Assembly (NCBI GenBank): GCA_040388625.1
Contig: JAZKBK010000006.1
Location: forward strand, 482,702-546,701
Direction of reading: 5' to 3'
Origin: Gemmatimonadota bacterium
GTDB lineage: Bacteria; Gemmatimonadota; Gemmatimonadetes; Gemmatimonadales; Gemmatimonadaceae
DNA length: 64,000 nt
This document shows positions 42,608 to 51,599 of this stretch, one piece after another. A model generated the notes under the pieces. It saw only the letters and a program-made list of their open reading frames with translations, did no database searches and was not told the DNA's origin. Both the position numbers and the translations under genes were made by a program. The stretch's first letter is position 1; the number at the start of each line of letters is the position of its first letter.

Positions 42608-43972
42608 ATGGCACAAAGCGGCGCGGCGCATGACATTTACTGGATGGTGGTGACCGCCCGACTCCGCGCTCCATCCGAGCCGCTCTTTTCAAGGCATGCA
42701 CCCGTGTGGCTGAACGTGTGGGCAGCGACGCAACTGGTCGCGCTCATGACGGCGACACGCATCGCAGTCGTCCGAAGCGGCTCGCTGCAATCCGTATTCG
42801 CCGGCACGACCGGGGCACGCCTCGCGATCCTGCTACTGGCCACGATCGCGGTACACGTAGCGGGCGTGATCCTGTACCGTTGGCTGGTACGCGAGTCGTG
42901 GCGGAGCATTGCTTACGTCGCAACCTGCTGGGCGCTCGTGTTCGCCACCTCGTGGCTACGACGCGAATACAGCCTGCTCGCGCTCGGCGCTCTGTTTCAG
43001 GCATGCATCTTCCTACCGTTCCAGTGGATAACAGGTGCGCTGGCGGCGTTCGTCATCGCCGACGTCATCGCCGTGAGCCGAACGGACAACGGATTCGTCG
43101 TAACACGATTCATCAACGCAATCCCCATCCTCGTGCTCGGCGTGATAGTCGGCGCGATCGTGCTGTACATCCACCGGTCGAATCGTGACGCCGCGGTGCA
43201 GGAAGATCTCCTGCGCAAGCTCGACGCCGCGCATCAGGATCTCGCCGCACGCTCGCGGGAGGCCGGGATGCTCGCGGAGAGGCAGCGACTGTCGCGCGAT
43301 CTGCATGACACGCTCGCACAGGGTTTCACAAGTGTTATCGCGCAGCTCTCGGCGGCGGAACTGGTGCTGCGCGGACCGGCGAGCGATTCAGATGCATCCG
43401 CTTCAAAGAATGGCCGGCTCGACAATTCGAGCTCCGATCGGGCTGCGCTTGCCGCGCCGTACCTCGCCCAGGCGCAGGCGGTATCGCGAGCCAGCCTCAC
43501 CGAGATTCGCCGGCTCGTGCTGGCATTGCGTCCTTCCGCGCTCGCCGACGGTCCGCTCCCTGCGGCGCTGGACCGTGTCGTGCACGAGTGGTCGGCGCTT
43601 CACGGCGTTCCCGCATCGTTCGAGTCCACCAACGTTCCCGAACTGGCCCAGGACGCGGAAGTAACGCTCCTCCGCGCCACGCAGGAAGGATTGAGCAACG
43701 TCGCACGTCACGCATCCGCCAGTAACGTCTCAGTCCGACTGTCACACGTGGACGATCTGGTGCTCCTCGAGATAGATGACGACGGCGTCGGCATCCCGGA
43801 GCAGACGTCGCAACCCGAACGCGGGCTCGGCATCGCCGGCATGCGCGAGCGCGCAGGTGCGCTCGGCGGCCGCGTCATCGTCGAAAGCTACAGAGGCAAT
43901 GGTACGAGTCTGACGGTCGCCCTTCCATTTGCCACCGCGGTCGCAGCGTCGCAGAGACAGGAGCTTGCGTGA
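42608..43972 (+). CDS. NarL-type sensor histidine kinase
   Basis: About 454 residues from the ATG at 42608; ATG 42644 is an alternative and longer readings overlap the permease start region. Four to six helices occupy about 35-210. A coiled coil leads to the HisKA_3 dimerisation site ERQRLSRDLHDTLAQGFTS with the phosphorylated His, and the ATP-binding domain includes DDDGVGIPEQ and GLGIAGMRERAGALGG. No periplasmic sensor domain is evident, so it may sense the membrane. Its stop overlaps the regulator start (GTGA). Confidence 0.9.
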   Translation: MAQSGAAHDIYWMVVTARLRAPSEPLFSRHAPVWLNVWAATQLVALMTATRIAVVRSGSLQSVFAGTTGARLAILLLATIAVHVAGVILYRWLVRESWRSIAYVATCWALVFATSWLRREYSLLALGALFQACIFLPFQWITGALAAFVIADVIAVSRTDNGFVVTRFINAIPILVLGVIVGAIVLYIHRSNRDAAVQEDLLRKLDAAHQDLAARSREAGMLAERQRLSRDLHDTLAQGFTSVIAQLSAAELVLRGPASDSDASASKNGRLDNSSSDRAALAAPYLAQAQAVSRASLTEIRRLVLALRPSALADGPLPAALDRVVHEWSALHGVPASFESTNVPELAQDAEVTLLRATQEGLSNVARHASASNVSVRLSHVDDLVLLEIDDDGVGIPEQTSQPERGLGIAGMRERAGALGGRVIVESYRGNGTSLTVALPFATAVAASQRQELA

Positions 43973-44604
43973 CTCACCGTATTCGGATAGTGATCGCGGA
44001 TGACCATCCAATCGTCCGTAGCGGGCTTTCGGGAACCCTTGGCAGCCAGCCTGATTTCGAGGTTGTTGGCGAGGCAGCAACCGGACTGGAGGCGTTGGAT
44101 CTCGCGAGTACGCTGGATCCGGACATAGTTCTCATGGACATCCGCATGCCGGAGCTGGACGGCGCCAGCGCGACTCGCCGCATCATCGCCGGGAATCCAC
44201 GTGTGCGAATACTGGTGCTTACAACGTATGCAACAGACGCGGACGTGCTGCGCGCGGTGGAGGCAGGCGCGGTCGGTTATCTGCTCAAGGACGTGCCGCA
44301 CGACGAGTTGTTTCGCGCAGTTCGTGCGGTGGCGCGCGGTGAGCGTTACCTCGCCCACTCCGTTGCCGCGCGGCTCATGCAGCAGATGGCAACCCCGGCG
44401 CACGAGCCGCTGACCAATCGTGAAACGGAGGTCCTTCAATGCGTTGCACGCGGCGCCAGCAACAAACAGATCGCCACCACGCTCGGTATCGCCGAGCCGA
44501 CGGTAAAGGCGCATCTGGTTCACATTTTCGGGAAGCTGGGTGTCGACAGCCGGACGTCGGCAGTCCGGGCGGGGGTCGAGAGAGGTTTCATCGAGCTCCA
44601 CTGA
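43969..44604 (+). CDS. NarL/FixJ-type response regulator
   Basis: 211 residues from a GTG overlapping the kinase stop. Receiver: acidic pair in IVIADDHPIVR, phosphorylated Asp57 in DIVLMDIRMPE, conserved Lys in YLLKDVPHDE. Output: LuxR helix-turn-helix LTNRETEVLQCVARGASNKQ and KAHLVHIFGKLGVDSRTSA. It completes the two-component pair. Targets may include the divergent permease gene. Confidence 0.95.
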   Translation: MTHRIRIVIADDHPIVRSGLSGTLGSQPDFEVVGEAATGLEALDLASTLDPDIVLMDIRMPELDGASATRRIIAGNPRVRILVLTTYATDADVLRAVEAGAVGYLLKDVPHDELFRAVRAVARGERYLAHSVAARLMQQMATPAHEPLTNRETEVLQCVARGASNKQIATTLGIAEPTVKAHLVHIFGKLGVDSRTSAVRAGVERGFIELH

Positions 44605-44703
44605 ATCCGCGGCGGCAGTACCCGTGGGATCCGCGAGTCTCGTGTCTTGCCGGACGCCCGAATGTCCTCCATGTTCACTTACCACTCACCCACAGGGACG
44701 ACC

Positions 44704-46125
44704 ATGGTGCCCGTAAATCGCCTGCGTCACGTCTTGATTTCGGCAGGCCTCGCGCTGCTAGCTTCAGCAGGCGCACATCTCCAGGCTCAGGCTCCCACCA
44801 AAGCTCCAACGAGCGCTGCAGCTGCGCTGCACATTCCCGTCGAGTTCTACAAGCTCGATAACGGACTTCGTGTGGTGCTGTCTCCGGACTCGACCACACC
44901 GACTGCGGTGGTCGCTGTGTATTACAACATAGGATTCCGCACCGAGCCGCGGAACCGAACCGGCTTCGCGCATCTCTTCGAGCATCTCATGTTCCAGGGA
45001 TCCCGCAACCTCGGCAAGCTTCAGTTTGTAAAACTGGTGGAGCAGAACGGCGGCATCCTGAATGGATCCACGCGATTCGATTTCACCAATTACTTCGAGG
45101 TCATACCGACCCACGCGGTGCGCAGGATCCTGTGGGCGGAGGCAGATCGCATGCGCGGACTCGTGATCGACACGGCCAACCTCAACAACCAGCGCGACGT
45201 GGTCAAGAACGAGGTTCGCGTCAACGTACTGAACCAGCCTTACGGCGGTTTTCCGTGGATCGATCTGCCGATGCACGCGAACACCAACTGGTACAATGCG
45301 CACAACTTCTACGGCGACATGCATGACCTCGACGCAGCGAACCTGAGCGACGTCGAGAGCTTCTTTCACACGTATTATTCGCCCGGCAACGCAGTTCTCG
45401 TCGTAACCGGCGACTACGACCGTAACGATGTGCGTAACTGGATCGCCGAATACTTCGGGAACATCCCCGCCGCGGCCCTCCCGCCAAGACCAGACCTCTC
45501 CGAGCCTCCGCAGACGGCCGAGAAGCGTTTCACGCGAATCGACTCACTTGCCACACGTCCCGCGATCGGAGTCGCGTATCACGTGCCCCCACGCCTGACG
45601 CCTGAGTGGTACGCTTTCGGTTTGCTGGATCAGATCCTGGCGCAAGGCCAGAACTCGCGCTTCTACCAGGAGTTGGTGCAGAAGCGCGGTCTCACAGGAA
45701 GCGTCGATGCCGGCATCAACTTTGGACTCGGCGACATGTTCGATTATCAGGGACCGATGCTCTGGGAAATACAGGCATTTCACGATTCCGGAAAGTCGGG
45801 CGAGACGCTTCTCGCAGCCATGGACACGGCGATTGCGCCGCTGCGGACGACGCCGGTGAGTCAGGCGGTGCTCGATCTTGCGCTCGTAAAGCTGCGGTCG
45901 AGCCTTTATCAGGAGCTGGAGCAGTCCGCCGGCTTCGGCCGCGCGAACCTGCTTGCATCCTTTGCACTGTTCGACAACGATCCCGGCAAGATCAACGAGC
46001 TCGAAGCCGGCTTCGCGAGCGTGACGCCGGAGTTGCTGCTCAAGACTGCGCAGGAATATCTCGCTCCGACCAATCGCACCGTCGAATTCATCGTACCGGC
46101 CGCCAAGAGCGGCGCAAACCCATGA
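44704..46125 (+). CDS. Secreted M16 peptidase, catalytic subunit
   Basis: 473 residues from the ATG at 44704, which has AGGGA five bases upstream; the signal peptide ends near AHLQAQ. The inverted zinc motif HLFEH occurs in GFAHLFEHLMFQGS, with the distal Glu region in NNQRDVVKNEVRVN, so this copy should be catalytically active. A second M16 domain (about 250-470) lacks the motif. The enzyme should degrade peptides in the periplasm together with the partner encoded 19 bp downstream. Confidence 0.92.
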   Translation: MVPVNRLRHVLISAGLALLASAGAHLQAQAPTKAPTSAAAALHIPVEFYKLDNGLRVVLSPDSTTPTAVVAVYYNIGFRTEPRNRTGFAHLFEHLMFQGSRNLGKLQFVKLVEQNGGILNGSTRFDFTNYFEVIPTHAVRRILWAEADRMRGLVIDTANLNNQRDVVKNEVRVNVLNQPYGGFPWIDLPMHANTNWYNAHNFYGDMHDLDAANLSDVESFFHTYYSPGNAVLVVTGDYDRNDVRNWIAEYFGNIPAAALPPRPDLSEPPQTAEKRFTRIDSLATRPAIGVAYHVPPRLTPEWYAFGLLDQILAQGQNSRFYQELVQKRGLTGSVDAGINFGLGDMFDYQGPMLWEIQAFHDSGKSGETLLAAMDTAIAPLRTTPVSQAVLDLALVKLRSSLYQELEQSAGFGRANLLASFALFDNDPGKINELEAGFASVTPELLLKTAQEYLAPTNRTVEFIVPAAKSGANP

Positions 46126-46144
46126 TCGCGCGGAGACCAGACAG

Positions 46145-47536
46145 ATGAAGAACATCATATCAGCCGCGGTCATCCTGCTTGGCGCCGCGGCCACTGTGAG
46201 TGCACAGCAGACCTTGACCACTCGCGAGGCGCCGCCGCCCCTCGGTACACCGAAGGCGTTCCACATTCCGCCGCGACACGACATCACGCTCGCAAACGGA
46301 ATGAAGGTCACGCTGGTCCAGTTCGGAAAGATCCCCAAGGCTTCGATCTATCTCGAGCTTCGCACGGGCCACATCGACGAAGCTGCGACACAGACGTGGC
46401 TGGCCGACGTTACGACCGATCTCATGCGCGAGGGAACAACGACACGGAGCGCAACCCAGATCGCCGACGACGTCGCCGGCATGGGAGGAGAGCTCACCAC
46501 TTCCGCGAGTGACGACATGTCGCAGATCGGCGGCGCCGTGCTCGGCGAGCGTGCCGCTGACATGGTGAAACTCGTGGCCGACGTCGCGCAGCATCCGTTA
46601 CTTCCCGAAAGCGAGCTCGCGCGGATCAAGGCGAACGAGGCGCGTAATCTTGCAATCGCACTGAGTCAGCCACAGCCCGTCGCGCAGGAGGCTTATGCGC
46701 GACAGGTCTACGGCGACCATCCATACGGCCGTGCGTTTCCGACGGCCGCGATGCTGAACGGATACACGATCGCGCAGGTGCGCGACTTCTACGCGAGGAA
46801 CTTCGGCGCAGCACGCGCGCATCTATACGTTGTTGGCGTCTTCGATCCCGCCTCGGTCGAGCGTGCGGCGCGCGATGCGTTCTCGGGGTGGCGCGCCGGT
46901 GCGCGTCCAACTGTCCACCCGCCAACGCCAAGCACGAAGCGCACCGTGACACTGATCGACAGACCCGGCTCGGTCCAGTCGACGCTGATTCTCGGCGTGC
47001 CCGTTCCCGGCCCCACCAGCGCCGACTACATCCAGCTCAACGTGATGGACGCGCTGCTCGGCGGCACTTTCGGCTCACGAATCACTACCAACATCCGCGA
47101 GCAGAAGGGGTACACGTATTCACCGTACAGCTATGTGAGCACGCACTATCACGACGCGAACTGGGCCGAGCAGGCTGACGTGACAACGGCCGTGACCGGC
47201 GCATCGCTCAAGGAGATCTTTGGCGAGATCGCGCGGCTGCAGAGCGCTGCGCCGGGCGAGCCGGAGCTGAGCGGTATCAAGAACAACATGATCGGCCTCT
47301 TCACGCTTCGAAACGCATCGCGCGGCGGGATCGTGAACCAGCTCTCGTTCGTCGACGAGCAGGGATTGGGTAATTCATATCTCGCCGACTACGTCAAGCA
47401 CGTTCTGGCCGTGACGCCGGCGGAAGTGCAGCACATGGCGCAGACATACCTCAAACCCGAGCACATGACGCTCGTGGTGGTCGGCGACAGGAAGACGGTG
47501 GATCCGCAACTGGCACCGTACAGGGTGAACAAGTAA
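46145..47536 (+). CDS. Secreted M16 peptidase, non-catalytic partner
   Basis: 463 residues with a signal peptide (MKNIISAAVILLGAAATVSA). It has the M16 fold, but the HxxEH position reads TWLADVTTDLMREGT, so no zinc can bind. The second domain contains FGSRITTNIREQKGYTYSPY, the Arg/Tyr substrate-binding segment that the partner supplies in two-subunit M16 enzymes. Co-transcribed with the active subunit, which makes the pair a PqqL/MPP-like heterodimer. Confidence 0.92.
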   Translation: MKNIISAAVILLGAAATVSAQQTLTTREAPPPLGTPKAFHIPPRHDITLANGMKVTLVQFGKIPKASIYLELRTGHIDEAATQTWLADVTTDLMREGTTTRSATQIADDVAGMGGELTTSASDDMSQIGGAVLGERAADMVKLVADVAQHPLLPESELARIKANEARNLAIALSQPQPVAQEAYARQVYGDHPYGRAFPTAAMLNGYTIAQVRDFYARNFGAARAHLYVVGVFDPASVERAARDAFSGWRAGARPTVHPPTPSTKRTVTLIDRPGSVQSTLILGVPVPGPTSADYIQLNVMDALLGGTFGSRITTNIREQKGYTYSPYSYVSTHYHDANWAEQADVTTAVTGASLKEIFGEIARLQSAAPGEPELSGIKNNMIGLFTLRNASRGGIVNQLSFVDEQGLGNSYLADYVKHVLAVTPAEVQHMAQTYLKPEHMTLVVVGDRKTVDPQLAPYRVNK

Positions 47537-47542
47537 TTCCGT

Positions 47543-47576
47543 GTAGTCCTCCCGGGTAATCGCCCGGGAGGACTAC
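47543..47576. terminator. Strong bidirectional terminator hairpin
   Basis: GTAGTCCTCCCGGG, loop TAATCG, CCCGGGAGGACTAC: a perfect 14-bp stem between the M16 operon and the convergent cobalamin-binding-like gene, overlapping the stop codon of the latter by a few bases. No T-run. Confidence 0.65.
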
Positions 47577-48481
47577 GCAACCCGTACCGCGTTCGATTCG
47601 GCCGCTACCGGGAACAGATCCGGATGCATTATCGCCGCGAGCGTCTCGATTCCGTTCACGAGACGCGGACCCGGCCGGCTGAGAAGCGAGTTTGCATCGA
47701 CGGCCCACACCGGAATCCCGCCAGCCCAGGCCCATTCGTCTCGCGCCAGCAATTCGCGCGCAGCGGATGCCGCGTGCTCCACGTCGTACCCGCAGGGCGC
47801 GACTATGAGCAGCTCCGGCCGGCCGGATTTGATTGCTTCGACTGAGCGAACTGTGGAATGCTCGCCTGCGACCGACATCAGCTCGTGACCGCCAGCGCGT
47901 CGTACCATTTCGGGAACCCAGTGACCAGCCGCGAATACGGGATCGGTCCACTCGATCACCACGACGCTGGGACGCGGCGCGCGGGCGGCGCGCAGTGTCT
48001 CGTGCACGTCGCGAATACGTCCCTCGAGTGACTCGACGACTTCCGCAGCCGTATCCACGCAGCCGAGTGCCGCGCCGAGCCGGCGCATGTCCTCGGCAAC
48101 GCCGTTCCAGGTTGAACCCGAGAGAGTCACCACGTCCGGCTTGCTCGGCAGTCGCGCTGCGATCGCGCGCACGTCGGTCTCGCTCACAGCGCACACTTCG
48201 CACAGCGCCTGCGTGACGATCAGATCCGGCGCCAGTGAGGTGATGGCGTCCTCGTCGAGCAGGTAGAGCGGCTCACCGGAGTGCGACAGGCCGCGCACCG
48301 CCTCGTCGATCTCGCGTGGGGTCGTCAGGCTCGCATCCATCATCGAACGCGTCACGCGTGGGAGCGTGCGCACGACATCTGCAGGAAAGTCGCACTCGTG
48401 CGTGATACCGACGATGGAATCGCCAGCATGAAGTGCGGCTATGATCTCAGTCGATGCCGGAAGCAGGCTCAGGACGCGCAT
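47573..48481 (-). CDS. Cobalamin-binding-like periplasmic-binding-fold protein (BtuF-like)
   Basis: 302 residues starting MRVLSLLPASTEIIAALHAG. The first segment with GITHECDFP, the middle VTLSGSTWNGVAEDM and WTDPVFAAGHWVPEMVRRAG match the substrate-binding family of ABC transporters for cobalamin and related chelates. No signal peptide is present from this start, a known subgroup whose role in the cytoplasm is unclear. No BtuC/D genes are nearby. The 26-bp gap to the upstream Ada/AlkA gene suggests co-transcription. Confidence 0.82.
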   Translation of the reverse strand: MRVLSLLPASTEIIAALHAGDSIVGITHECDFPADVVRTLPRVTRSMMDASLTTPREIDEAVRGLSHSGEPLYLLDEDAITSLAPDLIVTQALCEVCAVSETDVRAIAARLPSKPDVVTLSGSTWNGVAEDMRRLGAALGCVDTAAEVVESLEGRIRDVHETLRAARAPRPSVVVIEWTDPVFAAGHWVPEMVRRAGGHELMSVAGEHSTVRSVEAIKSGRPELLIVAPCGYDVEHAASAARELLARDEWAWAGGIPVWAVDANSLLSRPGPRLVNGIETLAAIMHPDLFPVAAESNAVRVA

Positions 48482-48507
48482 ATGAGTTTTTTCGACCTCT
48501 AGGGATT

Positions 48508-49965
48508 CTACCGTACCACCCCTCTCCACAAGTGGAGTGTAGCGTAGCTGCGCCAAGGGCGCCACGCCTGGGAGATCTCATCCGCGCGGGCAGCGGTTAC
48601 TCCGCCGAGGTTGTTGCGGAGGACGACGTCTTCCCTGGGGAACGCGTCCGGCCAGCGTAGTGCGCGCATTGCGATGTAATGTGCAGTCCAGCGTCCTATG
48701 CCGGGCAGCGCGATGAGCTGCTTCATGGTTGCATCCGGATCAGCGCCGGCGTCGAGTTCCAGACGCCCGGACGCAACCTCGGTCGCGAGTCCGATGATTC
48801 CGCGGGCGCGCGACTGGATGATGCCGAGTGAGCCGATGTCATCCACGGCAAGTCCGGCAACGCGCTGCGCTGTTGGCGCGAGATGCGTCAGACCATCGTG
48901 CGGCGTGACGATGCTGTCACCGAACGCGTTCACGTAGCGACCCGCCAGAGTCGCGGCTGCCCTCACCGTGATCTGCTGGCCGAGTATCGCGCGCACTGCA
49001 AGCTCGAACCCGTCGAACGCGCCCGGTACGCGCATGCCCGGATTTGCTGCAACCACGTCGGTCAACAACGGATCGAGCATCAGCTGAGCGGAGATGATGT
49101 CGGGGCGAGCACTCAGGTCGAACATGCTGCGCAATCTGCTCAACAGTGTCGGGAGCACCGGCATCAGCGAACGTGTGAGCTCGACCAGCAGCACGCGCCT
49201 CTGCGGCATGTGCCGCACGTGAATCCAACCCGTGTGACTTCCGAGTCGTATGGTGCGCGAGTAGGAATCATCATGCACGCGCTCGACCCCTTTCGACGCT
49301 CTTAGGCGCAGAAAGTCGAGCATGCCTGTCCAGTCGAACGGGGGCCGATAGGCCAACTGTAGTGCGAAGGTGTCGGTCGGTACCGCGCTTACGGATGACT
49401 CGCTGGCCACCTTGCGCAGGCGCGTCGGTGGAATTCCGTAACGACCGCGGAACGCGTCGTTGAAGCGGCGCAGGCTCGAGAATCCGCTCGCGAACGCCAC
49501 TTCCGTAACGGGGAGTGTCGTCTCCGTCAACAATTGCTTCGCCAGCAGGAGACGGCGCGTCAACACGAGCTCCATCGGTGACACGCCGAGCTCCTTGTGG
49601 AGGATGCGCCGAATCTGGCGTGAACTCCAGCCGAACTTCGCGGCGACCTGCTCGAGACCGGCACCGTTGTCGAGCATCCCTTCCTCGATGCGATACGCAA
49701 CGAGGTTCGCGATCCGATGCGCGTCATCGACTGGCGCGTTACCTGGCGCAAGCTCCGGCCGGCAACGCAGACACGGCCTGAACGACGCCTTCTCCGCAGC
49801 TTCAGCGCTGTCGAAGAAACGGCAGTTGCCAGCCCTCGGCGTCCGCGCGGTGCAGACAGGGCGGCAATAGATCCCCGTCGACGTAACACCGACGTAGAAC
49901 ACGCCATCGAAGCGGGGATCGCGGGAAGTAAAGGCGTTGTAGAGTGCCGCGGGGTCCGTGGTCAT
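48508..49965 (-). CDS. Ada/AraC/AlkA fusion: methylation-response regulator and 3-methyladenine DNA glycosylase
   Basis: 485 residues in three parts. (1) Ada N-terminal zinc domain, about 10-75, with Cys34, Cys38, Cys65 and Cys68 (STGIYCRPVC, FRPCLRCRP); Cys34 is the expected methyl acceptor from DNA phosphotriesters. (2) AraC-type helix-turn-helix, about 85-185 (AAKFGWSSRQIRRILHKELG, FASGFSSLRRFNDAFRGRYG). (3) AlkA-type glycosylase, about 195-485, with helix-hairpin-helix LPGIGRWTAHYIAMRAL and catalytic Asp446 in FPREDVVL. It should both sense alkylation and excise alkylated bases. The ATG at 49965 lies about one base from the transcription start predicted from TATGAT (49971-49976), so the message may be leaderless. 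Confidence 0.93.
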   Translation of the reverse strand: MTTDPAALYNAFTSRDPRFDGVFYVGVTSTGIYCRPVCTARTPRAGNCRFFDSAEAAEKASFRPCLRCRPELAPGNAPVDDAHRIANLVAYRIEEGMLDNGAGLEQVAAKFGWSSRQIRRILHKELGVSPMELVLTRRLLLAKQLLTETTLPVTEVAFASGFSSLRRFNDAFRGRYGIPPTRLRKVASESSVSAVPTDTFALQLAYRPPFDWTGMLDFLRLRASKGVERVHDDSYSRTIRLGSHTGWIHVRHMPQRRVLLVELTRSLMPVLPTLLSRLRSMFDLSARPDIISAQLMLDPLLTDVVAANPGMRVPGAFDGFELAVRAILGQQITVRAAATLAGRYVNAFGDSIVTPHDGLTHLAPTAQRVAGLAVDDIGSLGIIQSRARGIIGLATEVASGRLELDAGADPDATMKQLIALPGIGRWTAHYIAMRALRWPDAFPREDVVLRNNLGGVTAARADEISQAWRPWRSYATLHLWRGVVR

Positions 49966-49998
49966 GCCATATCATAGCACGATCCCTACAGTGCGACT

Positions 49999-50094
49999 AG
50001 CCATTTTCGGACATCGAATCACCCACCGCTGGCCGAGGCGGCAAAGGCGTGGTATGATCCGTTATAGGGGGCCGGCCGGTGTCCGAAAATGGCT
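49999..50094. promoter_or_regulatory. Divergent control region with 15-bp inverted repeat between alkylation-repair fusion and DinB-like gene
   Basis: AGCCATTTTCGGACA (49999-50013) and its exact complement TGTCCGAAAATGGCT (50080-50094), 66 bases apart, each pointing outward to one gene. TATGAT precedes the minus-strand gene and TATAGT (50096-50101) precedes the plus-strand gene. It is a likely operator for the AraC-type domain of the divergent protein. Confidence 0.5.
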
Positions 50095-50123
50095 GGTATA
50101 GTCCATCATAACGGAAGCTCATC

Positions 50124-50594
50124 GTGAAGAGACAGCAATTGCTCGGGCGACTGGATTCGGCCTGGAAGGACTTCGAGGAATCGTACGCCGGATTGTCGCA
50201 AGCGCAGTTGAAAATTCCACGCGTCACCGGCGAGTGGTCGGTTCGTGACATAATCGCGCACGTGACATGGTGGGAAGAGGAAGCGCTCAAGCATCTGCCG
50301 GTAATTCGCGCGGGTGGTGCATCGCCGCGCTATTCGGTGACGTACGGCGGCATCGACGCGTTCAACGCCATGATGACCGAGCAGCGTAGCGGACTTTCAC
50401 TCGCCGAAGTGCTACGGCAACATGATGAAGTGCACGCCCGGCTCGTCGATTACGTCGCCGCAGCGCCGGAAGAGCTGTTCACGCGCGAAACTCGATTCCG
50501 GCGTCGTCTGCGATTCGATACTTACGGCCACTATCCCGTGCACGCCGGCGCGATCCGCGCGTGGCGTGCACGGACGCAGAGCATCGCTCAGTGA
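50124..50594 (+). CDS. DinB/ClbS-like four-helix-bundle protein
   Basis: 156 residues from a GTG with GGAAG six bases upstream. LLGRLDSAWKDFEESYAGLS, TGEWSVRDIIAHVTWWEEEA and YGHYPVHAGAIRAWR show the DinB-like metal-dependent bundle with His residues in the right helices; length fits the ClbS/DfsB branch, some members of which protect against DNA-damaging metabolites. Divergent arrangement with the alkylation-repair fusion suggests a shared DNA-damage response. Its last seven bases overlap the aldo/keto reductase stop on the other strand. Confidence 0.8.
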   Translation: MKRQQLLGRLDSAWKDFEESYAGLSQAQLKIPRVTGEWSVRDIIAHVTWWEEEALKHLPVIRAGGASPRYSVTYGGIDAFNAMMTEQRSGLSLAEVLRQHDEVHARLVDYVAAAPEELFTRETRFRRRLRFDTYGHYPVHAGAIRAWRARTQSIAQ

Positions 50595-51529
50595 TCTGAT
50601 CGGGGAGGTGGTACGATCGTGTCGATAGCGTCGAGATCGGCGTTGCTCAACTCCCACCTTGCCGCAGCTACGTTGGCCGTCACCTGTTCAGGCGTCGTTG
50701 CGCCCGCGATTACCGAAGCGACTACGGGCCGCGCGAGCAGCCAGGAAAACGCGAGCTCGAGAAGGGTATGTCCGCGTGATTGCGCGAACGCGCGCAGCTC
50801 TTCGACCAACTCGAGCCTGGCATCCGTCAGTTGCGCAGCACGCGGTCCGCTCGCCAGCCGGCTACCCTGTGGCGCCGGTTGACCGAGATGGTACTTGCCC
50901 GTCAGCAGTCCGCTGGCCAGAGGAAAGAACGGTACGAACGCGACGTGTACACGTTCGCATTCAGCGAGCACTTCGACCTCCGGATCCCGATGCAGGAGAC
51001 TGTACTCGTTCTGAACGCTCACGAAGCGTGCGATGCCACGATCCTGCGAGTTCTGCTCCGCGTCACGAATCTGCTGAGCGGAAAAATTGGAGCATCCGAT
51101 CTCGCGCACCTTGCCGGCCTTCACCAACTCGTTCATCGCGCCCAGCGTGTCGGCGATGGGCACATCCGGGTCGGGGGTGTGAAGCTGATACAGATCGATG
51201 TGATCGGTACCGAGTCGCCGGAGGCTGTCCTCGGCGGCCGCGCGCACGTATTCGGGGCGTGCGCCGCGACGATCGTCGTCTATTCGCATGCCGAACTTGG
51301 TTGCGACGATGACTTCGGAGCGGCGGCTGCCCAGTGCGCGGCCCAAGTACTCCTCGCTCTTTCCATCGCCGCCATAGATATCGGCGGTGTCGAAGAAGTT
51401 GATGCCGGCATCGAGCGCGGCGTGCACGACGCGTGCGGTTGCCTGCTCATCCAGCCGGCCGCCGAAATTGTTGCACCCCAGTCCGACCGCCGAGACGGTG
51501 AGCGATCCGATTCTGCGCATATCTGTCAT
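50588..51529 (-). CDS. Aldo/keto reductase
   Basis: 313 residues starting MTDMRRIGSLTVSAVGLGCN. Catalytic set: Asp/Tyr in FFDTADIYGGDGKSEEYLG, Lys in VIVATKFGM, His in DLYQLHTPDP. The C-terminal NADPH-binding segment contains SVIAGATTPEQV. A much longer reading upstream runs through the antiporter gene and is rejected. Substrate unknown; members reduce many aldehydes and ketones. Confidence 0.93.
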   Translation of the reverse strand: MTDMRRIGSLTVSAVGLGCNNFGGRLDEQATARVVHAALDAGINFFDTADIYGGDGKSEEYLGRALGSRRSEVIVATKFGMRIDDDRRGARPEYVRAAAEDSLRRLGTDHIDLYQLHTPDPDVPIADTLGAMNELVKAGKVREIGCSNFSAQQIRDAEQNSQDRGIARFVSVQNEYSLLHRDPEVEVLAECERVHVAFVPFFPLASGLLTGKYHLGQPAPQGSRLASGPRAAQLTDARLELVEELRAFAQSRGHTLLELAFSWLLARPVVASVIAGATTPEQVTANVAAARWELSNADLDAIDTIVPPPRSDH

Positions 51530-51599
51530 TGAATGGAATATCGTACATTGTGGTAGTGGAGCAGCATAATCTGCGCATACGCCGAGCCACGGAGTAGGG

